A DNA stretch of 64,000 nucleotides from Ciborinia camelliae (Eukaryota > Ascomycota > Leotiomycetes > Helotiales > Sclerotiniaceae), in contig JANPYM010000016.1 of NCBI GenBank assembly GCA_025890175.1, forward strand, positions 329,956-393,955, written 5' to 3'. This document shows, in pieces, positions 11,969-23,900 of the stretch (positions within the stretch are counted from its first letter, which is position 1; the number at the start of each line of letters is the position of its first letter). The notes under the pieces were generated by a model. The model was not told where the DNA came from. It searched no databases and saw only the letters and a program-made list of their open reading frames with translations. Position numbers and translations under genes: made by a program.

Positions 11969-14900
11969 CTACATTGTTTTTATTAGCAGTGAAAAATTTT
12001 CATCTTCAGATTTGTGCCAACTTACATAGACATCGGCCATCTCTTGCGCCCTGGCTCGGCCCTCATTTGCAGTTGGATTTGAAGTATTTGTTGAAGTTGT
12101 CGATGTAGCGGTATCGACAGAGGCTGGATCAATTTCCTTAGCGAGTTCAATGTTACTTTGTTGACGGAGCGATCTTAGATCCCCGCTAACTTTTCGGGCG
12201 GTCCGTCGGAGTGGCGGTGTAAACGAACGATTGGTACTAGCGCCATCTGTGAACTGTGGCGGTTGAGGCGCATCTAATTGAATCGGTGTTCGTAATCTAG
12301 TAACGCTGATATTTGAAGCTGATCTTTGACTTTTATGACTTTGAGCACTTAAAGGTCGACTTTCTTGACTCGATCTCCTTGCTGCTGCAAATCCCAAGCC
12401 TGCTGCTGCGAGAGCTGCACTTCCAACCAATGATGGAGAACTCTCAGAAACACTTCGCTGTTCCGTTTGAGGAGTTTTTGGAGTTTTTGTTGGAGTTTTA
12501 ACAGGTTCAAGGTCTCCATATTTGTTTTCCTTTGGTTTGCGGTACTGAAGATCTGGCAACTCAGAACGGTGAACACGATGCCTTGTATTTTCTCTCTCCG
12601 GGGTCACAGCTTTATTGATTGGTTCTGCTTGATGAGGCTCAGATAACTTTTCTTTGGATTTCGTCTGAAATGCTTTAAGTCGTTGGGATCGGACAAAGTC
12701 TACATGATTTGCTTCTGCTAGCTCTCCACGACTTAAAGAAGTTTTGCGAGTGAGTTTATGCTTTTCTTCGTGAGGCGAGTGTACTCGATGAATGGCTGAT
12801 GTCCTATGTAGATCTGTGTTCTTTTCTTCTCTGTGTTTTTGTGATGGCAGATCATCAATTCCATGGTCGTGATGTTTTAAGCTTTCCACAACCTTCGGTC
12901 GTTGTGGTTGCTTGAGATCAACAGTGCCGGCATCTTCATCCATGGAAGGCCATGCCATGCTTTCAATGGCTGCATCAGTTGATGATACTGGAGCCCTGAC
13001 ATGCATGGAAGGCGAATTGTCTCTTAGGTGAACACCGCTGTCACGAATATGTTCATGCTGTTCGGTGAAGTTTCCTTGTAGAGGAATTGGCGAATCGCCG
13101 ACAAAAGCACTATCTCTATTTTCAACGTTGGTAGAATGCTCCGACTCTGACTCTTCTTGTAGTATTGTCAATCCAGGTGTTCCAGGACGAGATGGTGGAC
13201 GAGATTTGGATCTAGCTCGTTTGGCCCGTTCGGCTGTCGGAGATGAAATTGGCGAAGGACTGATATCTCTAGCTCGGGGCTCGATGATAGTATTTCTTAA
13301 GGCTTCTTGAATTGGTGCCGGTAGAAGATCTTGGGTATTGTCAACTTCAGCTTGCTTCTTCCTTTTCTTTCTATCCATCTCTCTCCTTGAAGGTCTAGAA
13401 AGATATTCTTCTGGTAGATCCCCTCGTGGTTCTCTTGCAGGTGGCGATCTTCTCGGACTTGGAGAGCTGCTCAAGGCATAGTGTTTGGCAGCTGGTACTG
13501 TTTCGATCTCTGGATGCTTGTCATCATCGGTAGTTAAATTTTGAGGCGTGGGTGTTCTAATTTCGCGAGCTTCAATCATAGAGTTGGCAGGAATTTGTAC
13601 CATTGGTTCTTGAGGAGTTTCCATCTGTTCTGGTTCTTGCACAATAGTTCGTTCCACTATCATTGACTCGGCGGGCATTTGTACTGCTGGTTCCTGGATA
13701 TTCCCCATTTGTTTTAGCTCTTGTACAATGGTATGTTTCACCTCCTCTGGCTCGGCAGACGTTTCGATCATTTCTTCCTGTGGGGTTTCCATTTGCTCTG
13801 GTTCTTGAACGAGTTTCGCGTTGTCGAGAACGGGACTGAGAGGTGTAGGTGTTTTAATATCTCGAGGTTCCTGTATTTCAGGTTCGCTAGGAGCTTTAAT
13901 CATCAGTTCCTGGGTACTCATCATCTGCTCTGGCTCCTGGACTAACTTTGCATCATCGACAACCGGGCTGGGAATCGTAGGTGTAGGCGTTCTAATTTCA
14001 CGAGGTTCCACCTCTGAAAGTTTGCCAGGCTTTTCAACCATCGGTTCCTGAGTATTTTCCATCCGCTCTAGTTCTTGCACAATCATATGCTCCTTCTGAA
14101 ATCCATCACTATTATATCCATCATTCTTGGCTTCTCCAAACTCATTTTTTGTCTCTTCAAATACCTTCGGACTTTTATCTTCCCATCGTAATGGACCATC
14201 AAATACGTCATCAGTTGTCTCTCTCTTGTCGATGCTTTGTCTGTTCTCCTCTTCCGAATACTTCTCCGCTGGCAAGCTTTCCTCTTCCTTAAAAGACTCA
14301 ACTTCAGGTTCCTTGCTCTTGCCAGCCAAAAACGCTGCACTAGCAATTGCAGCAGTTGTAGCTACCACAGAAGGCATTTCTTTGCGCTCCTTCATTGGTT
14401 TATTTTTGGGCAGATCCTCTCCTATTGGTGGGCGGAAATCCTCCATATTGACCGATTCTCTTTTCGTATTTTTCTTTCCTTTCTTGGCGGGTGGTCTAGA
14501 AAATTCGTTTGTTAGGGGACTCTTGACAGAGCTGGCAATATGAGAATAGAATTCATCCCGTCCAATATCTTCAATGACTGGTGCATCTCTGGTAACTTCT
14601 GCTTCAGGAACTTCACTTGCCCAAAAGGTTCTTCGATCATCTTTAGGCGTGTCGATGTCTATTGTTGCGTGACGCTTTCGCTTGTCTTTCTTTGAGTACA
14701 TTCGTGATAAATCAGTGGATACGTTGTCTGGCTCCTCAGTAATAGGTTTGGATGAAGAGGATGAGGTGGCGTGTAAAATTGTCTCTGATTTCGTGATAGG
14801 CTCAGACGTTTGAACGGTATCCCTCATTGGAATAGGAGAGGTAAAGAGTCGCTCGCCGGGTTCAACGTTTTGTATTTCGGATACTGCGACGGTATTGGGC

Positions 14901-17900
14901 ACGACTAAGCGTGGTGACTCTGGGTCAGATTCTCTGCTTGAAATTGCCTTCCCTTTCTTATCGTGTGACGTACCAAAAAGATCATCTCCGCGAACGATTG
15001 CTTCAACCTGTGGAACCTGGAAAGATGTATGAGTATCAGGAACGTCGTTATCAATAGTTGGAGGGAGCTCTTGAGGCTTTCCAGAGTTTGATGGGATATC
15101 CTCAGGAAGCTCAGTAGCAACATTGGGAACCTCGGGATTTAATGGGTTAGACAAGGTAGATTTACGTTTCTTCTTGTCCTTTTTCGATTTCTTGGTAGAA
15201 ACTGAATCCCATTCGTCCTTGGTTTGTTGTTGAACTTCCTTTGGCATCTCTCCAGTTGGCATGGCCTTGAATTCATCGAGTGTTATCTCTGCAGGTACTG
15301 ACTCTAGAACATCCGGTACTCCTAATTGGGTGTCTTTGGGGGTAAACTGTACCGGTGAAGAAAATCCGAACTCACGATCTTTTACATCATCCTCTCCTGG
15401 TATATGCTCTTCTTTTGGGTCCTCCTCGATTAACGTCTCTCGTGGTATATCAACTTTCGGAAGCTCCTCGACCGGCATTGCTTCGAACTCATCCAGTTTG
15501 GTCTCTTTCGAACCAGGAACCACATCCTCAATTTGCTGTTGTGCGGTTTCAAAGATTGGATTTGTCGTGAATTCTTCCTCATGAATCGGTTTAATAACCT
15601 CCGGGATAGGTTTTTCTGCGGGCTCTTGAGCAAATCTTTTGAAATCGGGTTCCACGGTCTCAATAGGCTCCCGTAAATCCCCATTAGTTCCACCCCTTAC
15701 AATTTCTTCCACGGGGAGAGATTCTACAGCGTCCACAAACAACTCTTGAGCGGGCTCTTTGGAAACCTCTTGCACAAGTTCTTTTGCATCGCCTTCCGTT
15801 AGCTGAGGCACAACATCAGACGATCCTTCTATTGACTCGGAGAAACTCCCGCCTTTTTCGTTCTCTTTCGATTCCTCAATAGGCCCGTCCCATTCATATT
15901 TCGGTGCTGGTCCAGTCTCAATAGGGAGACTTTCAGTTGAATGTTGGCCATGTACGGGCTCCGCAAGTTCTGGAGTGAAGGGTTCCGTTCTGAGGATAGG
16001 GTCGATGAATTTTTCATGTGCGATTGGTTCCGTATTGTATGTAGAGTCAATAGGATCTGATGTGATTGGTTCGATGCTTGTAACTGGCTCGAAAGGTTCA
16101 GAAAAGATTGGTTGCGAGCTTGATGCAGATTCAATGACGAGGTCAAGGTCATCAGACACGGTCACTGGAGCCTGAATTTCTGGTGCTTGGGAAGTAAGAG
16201 CAACATTGATGGAATCTTGGGAGATGGGTTCAAAGTCGTTCTTTGATTGATCAGGTACGGTATCCGGAATTATCGTCTCTGATTCCAAGATCTTTGGCTC
16301 AATTGATGGTTCCTGTAAGGTCGTTGCTTCTTTCATGATTCTTGGCTCTTCATCATTGATCATCTCAGGTGGAGTAAATGTCTGTTCAATTGGCAATTCT
16401 TGTGAAATAGTTGAATCTGGCTCAGAGCTTTGTGAACCGGCAGCCTGTTCATGAGAAATAGGCACCTCTTCGGTCATCTTCGTCTCGATAGGGTCCTGTG
16501 AAATGACCAATTCTCTCTCGGCAAATTTCTGCTCAAGTGGCAATGCTTCTGAAGCACTGAGTTCTTGTCCAAGTAATGCAAAATCGATTGAGCGGTCTTT
16601 TGACTCAACTACATTCTCCTGTCCCAGAGGGATTTCTTGTTCAAATGCCTTCTGTTCAATCGGTGATTCTGGCAAGGCGATTTGCGCTGGTTCAGCGATA
16701 TTCTGCTCAAGAGGCAATTCTTGTGGAACAACCGGTTCGATTGAGCGCTCTTGAGGAAGCATCGGTCCTTCAGCGATATGTGTTTCTGGTTCGGAAATAG
16801 GCTGCTGTTGAAAAGGAATTTCTAGTTCAGGTGCTTCCTGCTCAATTGGTGATTCTGGCAAGGCGATTTGTTCTGGCTCAACAATCTTCTGCTCAAGGGG
16901 TAACTCTCGGGGAATAGCCAATTCTCGATCCGAGTTTTGGGAATCGATTGCGCATTCCTGAGAAATAGGGGCGTCTCCAATGATCTTAGGCTCAACTACA
17001 GGCTCTTGATGAAACGGAACTTCTGGCTCTAGCTCTGACTCTAGCTCCAACGATTGCGGCTCGATTGGCGATTCCGGCAAGGCGATCTGTTCTGGCTCAG
17101 GAATAGTGACCTCAATGACTGGCTTTCGGATACCGAATTGTTCTTCCCCGGTTATGGGTTCCATCGCTGAGTCTTGCGCAAGATTAAGTCCCGGATCGGA
17201 TACTGCGGGTGCGTTTTTTAGCTCTTGTTGGAAAGTTGGCTCTTCCTCGTTGATTCGTGACTCAATTGTTGCTTCTTGCGGTACAAAGCTTTCTTCTTTT
17301 GTCATTTCTGGCTCGACAAATGGATCCTGGAGGGCATTTGTCTGGGGTTGAGATGTTGTTGACTCGACTATTGATTCCTCAGGGCTAAAAGCCTCTTCCT
17401 TGATGATTTCCGGCTCAGTAATTGATTCCCGCAAAACAAAACGCTCCTCATCATTGCTACTCGACTCAATCATTGACTCTTGCGGGACTATTGATTCCTC
17501 TGGGATAAAAGCCTCCTCCCTTCCAATTTCCGGCTCGATAATCGGCTCTTCCTCAGCGATCGTCGACTCAATCGATGATTCTCGTGGGACAATTGATTCC
17601 TGTGGTACGAGAGCTTCCTCCTTTCCATTCTCAGACTCCATAATTGGTTCCCGAGGGATATCCTTCTGTGATTCAGATAACAACGACTCGATTTCTGGCT
17701 TCTCAGAGATAATATTATCCTTCTCCGTTGGTTCTGGCTCGTATACAGGGTTGTGAAGTGTAATTGTCTCGGGCGTGATGTCTTTGATGGTTTCTTCAGG
17801 TACCAAGTCACGGTGAAGTTCCTCTGTCGTAGGCTGAACGATTGGCTGGGAGGGTCCAGCCACTTCTGACGTGCTTTGTGTAGGAAGCTCATCTGTTGGA

Positions 17901-20900
17901 TTGGTAACGAGAGATTTGCGCTTCTTTTTACTCTTTTTTGATTTCTTGACTGGAGCATCGGTCAGGTTGATCTCTGGTGAGTCGGTGATATCTTTAGACG
18001 CGGATTCGATGCCCTGCTGGTTTTCAAGAGGGCCTGGTGAAATTGAATCGGGAGCATTCTCTTGCTTAACTTCAAATTCTCTCACTGCACGATCGACGAT
18101 AGGCTTTTGTTCTGTCTCTGGGCTTGATTCTGCTGAAATATGTTCGCTCGCTTGTGGTTCGTTGAAACTTGTTTCATTTGAAGGTCCAGCTATTGGAAAA
18201 TCTGGAATTTGTGACACTTCTTCAGATATGGGCTCGACAGCTCTTGTTTCAGTGACAGGCAGTGGTTCTGATGGAAGATACTCCTCGGCTGAAGGTATCG
18301 ATGCGGTAGATTTGCGTTTCTTCTTGTCTTTCCTAGACCTCTTTGGTGAGACTGGTACAGGTGCTTGAATCGATTTTTCCAAGGTGGGAGAAGTTGGCTC
18401 TAAGAATTCCAATGCCTCTCTGTTTGCAGGAACCTTGTGATCAGAAGGCCTTTCACTCGTCTGCTCCATAGGTGCTTTCGCAAGTTCACTGTTTTCAGGC
18501 TCGCTATAGTCGTTTAATTTCTCAAAAGTATCCTCCGGGAGCGGAATCGATGCAACATGCTCAAGGTAATTAAAGTCCTCGTGAGCTTTAGGGTTCTCAA
18601 TCTCTGGATTGACGATAGATTCCTCGTGGATTGGATTTGAGTTAATATGTTCAAGAGATGGCTCTAGAACGTCGACGTTTTCACGCTCTTTAAGTTCAAT
18701 AAATTCGCTTCCCAAGTCTTCCGGAAGTGGCACTTCCGTAGGGTCCAAGCCTATGCGATGTTCCAGCTCGGCCACCTCAACGGGTTTTTCCACCGGTCTC
18801 TCCAAGATTCCACGATCAATCGATTCCGCATTCTCAAAAGGCTTCTCCGAGATTGGTTCCTCGGCCACAAGAGTTTGTTCAGGTTCCCGGGTGACTTCCG
18901 TTGACGCTTCAGGCTCCGGTCCAGACTTATCTTTGCTCCTCTTGTTTTTCTTGCTCTTCTTGGACTTCTTGGGACCGGGTAAGGTCGTCTCGTCTCGGGT
19001 CTCGGGCTTTTTGATAATGGGCATATCGCTTGGCACTGGGTCGGCGATCTGGATATTTTCTGCAGGTTGTGTAGGTAACAGATTTTCCTCTATAGCATGG
19101 CTTGGCTCAATGATTTCCACCTTTCCTGACTCCTCCTGTGGGGAAGCTTGTTTTGACAAAAGTTCATCGACATCCTTGCTAGTTTCCTCAAGAAGTGGTT
19201 CTCGTGGTAATAAAGACTCTTCAACACCATGACTTGGCTCGGCATTCTTAAAACTTCTTGCTTCCTCCTCTGGGATAGTATCTCTTGGTAGAGGAAGGTT
19301 CTCAGCAGTGTTTGGATTGATAACTGTAAAGTTATTGTCCGTTTCCTCAGAAACCGGCTCTCGTACTAAAAAAGGCTCTTCAACACCGTGACTTAACTCG
19401 ATATCTGCGACACACGCCACAATATCCTCCGGAATCATCTCCTTTGACAATAAAGACTCATCAGACACGCTTGTCTCAATACCCTCCTGGATGTTCTTCG
19501 TGGTTTCCTCAAGAACAGGTTCGCTTGGCAAAGAAGGCGCACTTGACTCGGGAACATGTTCAAATGATGCTTGCGTTGCAGAAACATGCTCCTGAAGAAC
19601 CTCGCGAGGTATTTCAACAGACTCATCGAATCGCTCAATAATCGGTTCAGGGATATGCTCGCGTGTTGCCTCCTCCATGACCTGATGAGGAACCTCGCTA
19701 GATTCCTCAATAGTTTGCTCAGGCAGTAGCTGTGGCGCGAAAACATCTTCCCGCACGATCTCACGAGGAATATCCCCAGGTTCTCCAGATCTCTCAACGA
19801 CCGGCTCCTCAATATGCTCCAATGGTGCATCAAAGGTGTGACCATGTTCCAAAGCAGATGCAGGTGGAATTTCCAACGGCTCGCCCGTACTTTCAAGGAA
19901 GAGCGAATTATCATTTTCCGAATTGCGAGGCTGAGTTTCCTCAATGACAGGATTGCCCTCCAGTACAAGTTCAGGTTCCATTTTCTCTTCGGCTGGAGGA
20001 TCTCGAACGAGGTTTGGTTCGGAAGTAAGGTCGCGGGATTGCGCGATGAAAGCTGGGTCCGTCGTTAGGGATGGAGTTTCTGATTCGATGACGGCAGATT
20101 CCCTGCCTCGGAATGCTTTGGAAGCTTCTTCGGAGACGAAAGATTGTAAGCTGTGGCGTTTCTTGCCCTTTTGTCTTTTAGGAGCCGTGTCGGGTTGTAC
20201 CTCCTCGGTCGGTTTGGTGACTGGTGGTTCCAGGATTTGTTGAGTGGATTCTTCCTTGGTCTCGATAGGTAGAGGTTCTTCTTCGATAACTATACTAGGC
20301 ACTGGCTCCGGATCTGCGCTTGCGATGTTCTTGCCATTGTTTGAGACTTTGTCTGGCAAAGCCCGCTCCTCGAATTCTTCATACGGTGGCGGTGCGGCGA
20401 TAGGTTCAGCCTCGAGGACCTTTGACATGGAAGACTCAGGTATAGCGCGTGGTGTAAACATAAAAGATTCGGATGCGGCTCGTGCTGTCGATGGTCTTGG
20501 AGGAAGGCCTTGCTCAGCGGCAGCTATAGCAGCCTTGTCTTTCTTCTTGCCCCATCCCAAAGCTTGAACCATTTCCAAAACACCCTTCCTTCTCCCTGTC
20601 AAAGGACCCATAAGTCCGGAAAGTCCTGCAGTCATTGGTGCATCGTTGGGAGTTGACTCTTTCGCCGGAATGGTGATAATTTGTTCGACAGGAGCAGAGC
20701 TTGACTCTTCAACCGGAGGCTCAATATTTGATGACTCGCTAGAAGGTGTGATGTCCTCAGACACAACATCATCTTTAATGGAATCTTGTGCTTGCTTGCC
20801 ACGCTTCTTTTTATCTTTCTTAGACTTCTTAGGAGGTGTCGAGAGTTCAATTTCACGGTCCACAGTAGAAGTTTCCAGAGGTGTTGCAAGAATCTCTTGC

Positions 20901-23900
20901 TGAATGTCAGCAGGTTTTGCTTCCTCAGACGTGACTCCCTCAGACTTGACTCCCTCGGACTTAATTTCCCCAGACTGAACATCATCCAGATTCCCAAGTC
21001 CAGAACCCCGCCCCACAATTATCGATTGATCCAAAGCATCACGCCCCAAACCACGAGTTCCCGCTTCCCCTTCCACTCCAGCTTCAACATCACCACCCCC
21101 CAATATCCCCCTCCAACCCCTTTCAGAAGCTACACGCTCGCGTTTCTCCACATCAACATCAACATCAACATCAACATCAATCCCATCATCATGCACCAGT
21201 TCAGGCGTCATCTGAGCATCACGAGAAGATTTCGGCGCGAGCAAACTATCCCGTTTCTTCAACCTCTTAGACTTCTTGCCCGACGTCAAGACCTCGGGTT
21301 CCGGGCCTGCGATGATCGGATACACGGGTGCGGGTGTGATGACGGGCTCCGGTTCCCGCGTCATCGTCTCTGTCTCTGTTGCTTCCCGGGGAGGCAGGTC
21401 GGCGATGGCGTTATCGACGGGAGCGATTTTCTCCTGTTTCGAGCGCTTCTTTTTCGATTTTTGCCGGCGTTGGCTGGGCGCTATCTCCTCGGGCTGTTCG
21501 GTTACATCTTTGTTTGTAAGGGTTTCGGTGATCGCTGGTTGAGGGGTGGGTATATCTGCTTGCTCGTTTACATCTTTGGTAGTATGGTCCAAGGGGGGGA
21601 TGTCAGAAGGAAATTCAACATCTTGATTTTGATTTGCGCGTTCTTTTCCTTTCTTGTCCGTGTCGGTAGCAGATTCAAATTCCTCCTTCAATTGTTGAGC
21701 AAGTGCCAGCTGATCTGGAGCTTCGGTCTCCCTAGGGAATAACTTCTCTTCGGTCTGAGATTCCATCACGGGGATCTGCTCTGGCTCGTCAAAGAATTGA
21801 CCTTGTTCTTCTTGTGGTGTTTGAGGGGCACTTGGGATTTTCTTATCCATTTCAGATTCTTTTCCGACTCCCGCAGCTAATTGGCGAGCGAGAGATGACT
21901 GATCTTCTTGATAGCCGGCCGAAAGTCCATCGGGTTTGGTACCACTGTCACCAAGGTCTTTAGGAGCCTCCTCAGTCATGCCTTCTTGTAGTTCCGATGA
22001 TTCATTAGAAACTTCCTCGCGAGTAGTAGATCTCGACAACCTAGAACGTCTCTTATCTTTCTTCGACTTCTTGCTGCTGCTGCTGCCACTGCCACTGCCG
22101 AATTCTTCTTGAAGTTGACGTGCCAGTTCGAGTTGTTCATGACTGTACACCCTCTTCAGTTCCTCGCCCTCAGACATTGCAGATGGAGCCACCGAAGCGC
22201 TTCGAGATCGCGGTGGTTCGAAATGGGATTTTTCGATCGACCTTGATCGTGAAAGGGACCGCTCGGGGGTCGTTGTCTGACTGTGCCGCTTCTTCTTGTC
22301 CTTTCTTGATCGCTTGTTCCCGGCTGCGAATTCCTCCTGCAATTGCTTTGCAAGGCTAAGTTGATCATTGCCATATCCTGCAGCAAGGCCATCGTGCTTA
22401 CTCTTGTCTTGAGAACTTTCGTCGGATTTCAGTTGTTCGGCGCCAAATATGGCTGCTCCAGCGGTAACAGCTGGGAGTATAGTTTCCGCAGCTGGAAAGT
22501 AGTCCTTGTCATTCGATTTGGAAGCTTCTCGCGCATCGGCAGTCCATGGCGTAGCAGGAGTTATCGGCCAACCACCAGGCCCAACAATTGGTGTTGGTTT
22601 TTCTGATACACTCTCTGGTATAGGGCTATCGATAGGTGGCTCCACTGGTTCCTCAATATCTGCAGCCTTACCCTTTTTGTTTTTCTTTTTGCTCTTCTTG
22701 GATGAGGGAGAGGTAATACCTTCAGTAACATGATCGAGCGTTGGTGTCTCTTCCAAAATAGGAGTCTCCACGATATCTTTTTCTTGTACTTCAGGTACTT
22801 GCTCCTGCTCATGAACTGCACCAACTGATTCCGACCCAGTAATCATATCTGGTTCCTTCTTTGCCTTTTTCTTATCTTTCTTGTTTTTCTTAGACTTCGG
22901 AGTCGAGAATTCTTCAATCGACTCGATATTGGCAGGCGTAGTAGGTTCCTGAATGGTTTCTTGAACTGGCTCTTGAGATATTTCCAAAGGAGTCTCTCTA
23001 GTGACTTCTTGAAGCTGAGAAACTACAGGCTCGCTGGGGTTAGGTTCGATCACAGCTTGCGCCGACTCTGGATCAAGAGAAACGTTTTTTGATTTCTTCG
23101 CCTTCTTCTTGTCCCTCTTCGATTTAGGACTAGGAAATTCGTCAACTGTTGGTGTGAGATCACCAGGTGTCTGAAGGATTGTAGAATCATGGACAGTATG
23201 AGCCTCGGGGTCAACCAAAGAAGATGGATCTGGAATTTCGCGAGAAAGTGGTGACGATTCTTCAACTGATCGTCCTCGTGTGGGCATCTCAACCGTAGGA
23301 GGTTCAACCACAGGCTCAAGAATAAGTCCTTGCGGTTCAGAAGCGGTAGCTTTTGCCTTCTTCTTGTCTTTCTTCTTATCCTTCTTAGACTTTGGCACAG
23401 AGAATTGCTCGACTGGGTCAATCTCAACCGAGAGCGGCTCTTCCACAGTTTCTTGACCAGACTCCGGCACTTGCTCTTGCTGCTGTTCAACTGACTTATC
23501 CAATGAAAGAAATTCATCCATGGATTTTAAAGGCTCTACGTTGCCCATAATATCCTTCTCCAATTCTGGTACGAAAGATGTAGCATTTTTGCCCGTTTTC
23601 TTGTTCTTCTTGTCCATTCCAGTAGAAAGATCTTCGGCTGGTTCAACCTCAAGGGGTGCAGCTACCTCCTCGACAAAATCTTGGCTCGGTTCGATCACGG
23701 TATGTTGTTCACTTGAAACATTGTCGAATTTTGGTTCCTGTGTATCCTCTTGGCCAGGAGTTTCGGGCTGGAGCGCTGATTCCTGTTCCAACGATGTAGC
23801 CTCGCCCTTCTTACCATTCTTCTCCTTGGATTCTGAGGTAGAGACTTCCTCTACAGGTTCAAAATTCTCGGCCTCAATTTGAGTGGGGACTGGCTCGAAG

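Noticed and set aside
20786..21742. 318-codon plus-strand frame and dozens of shorter frames inside 12000-31000
   Set aside because: All are shadows of the giant minus-strand gene, produced by its biased Glu/Ser/Lys codons.
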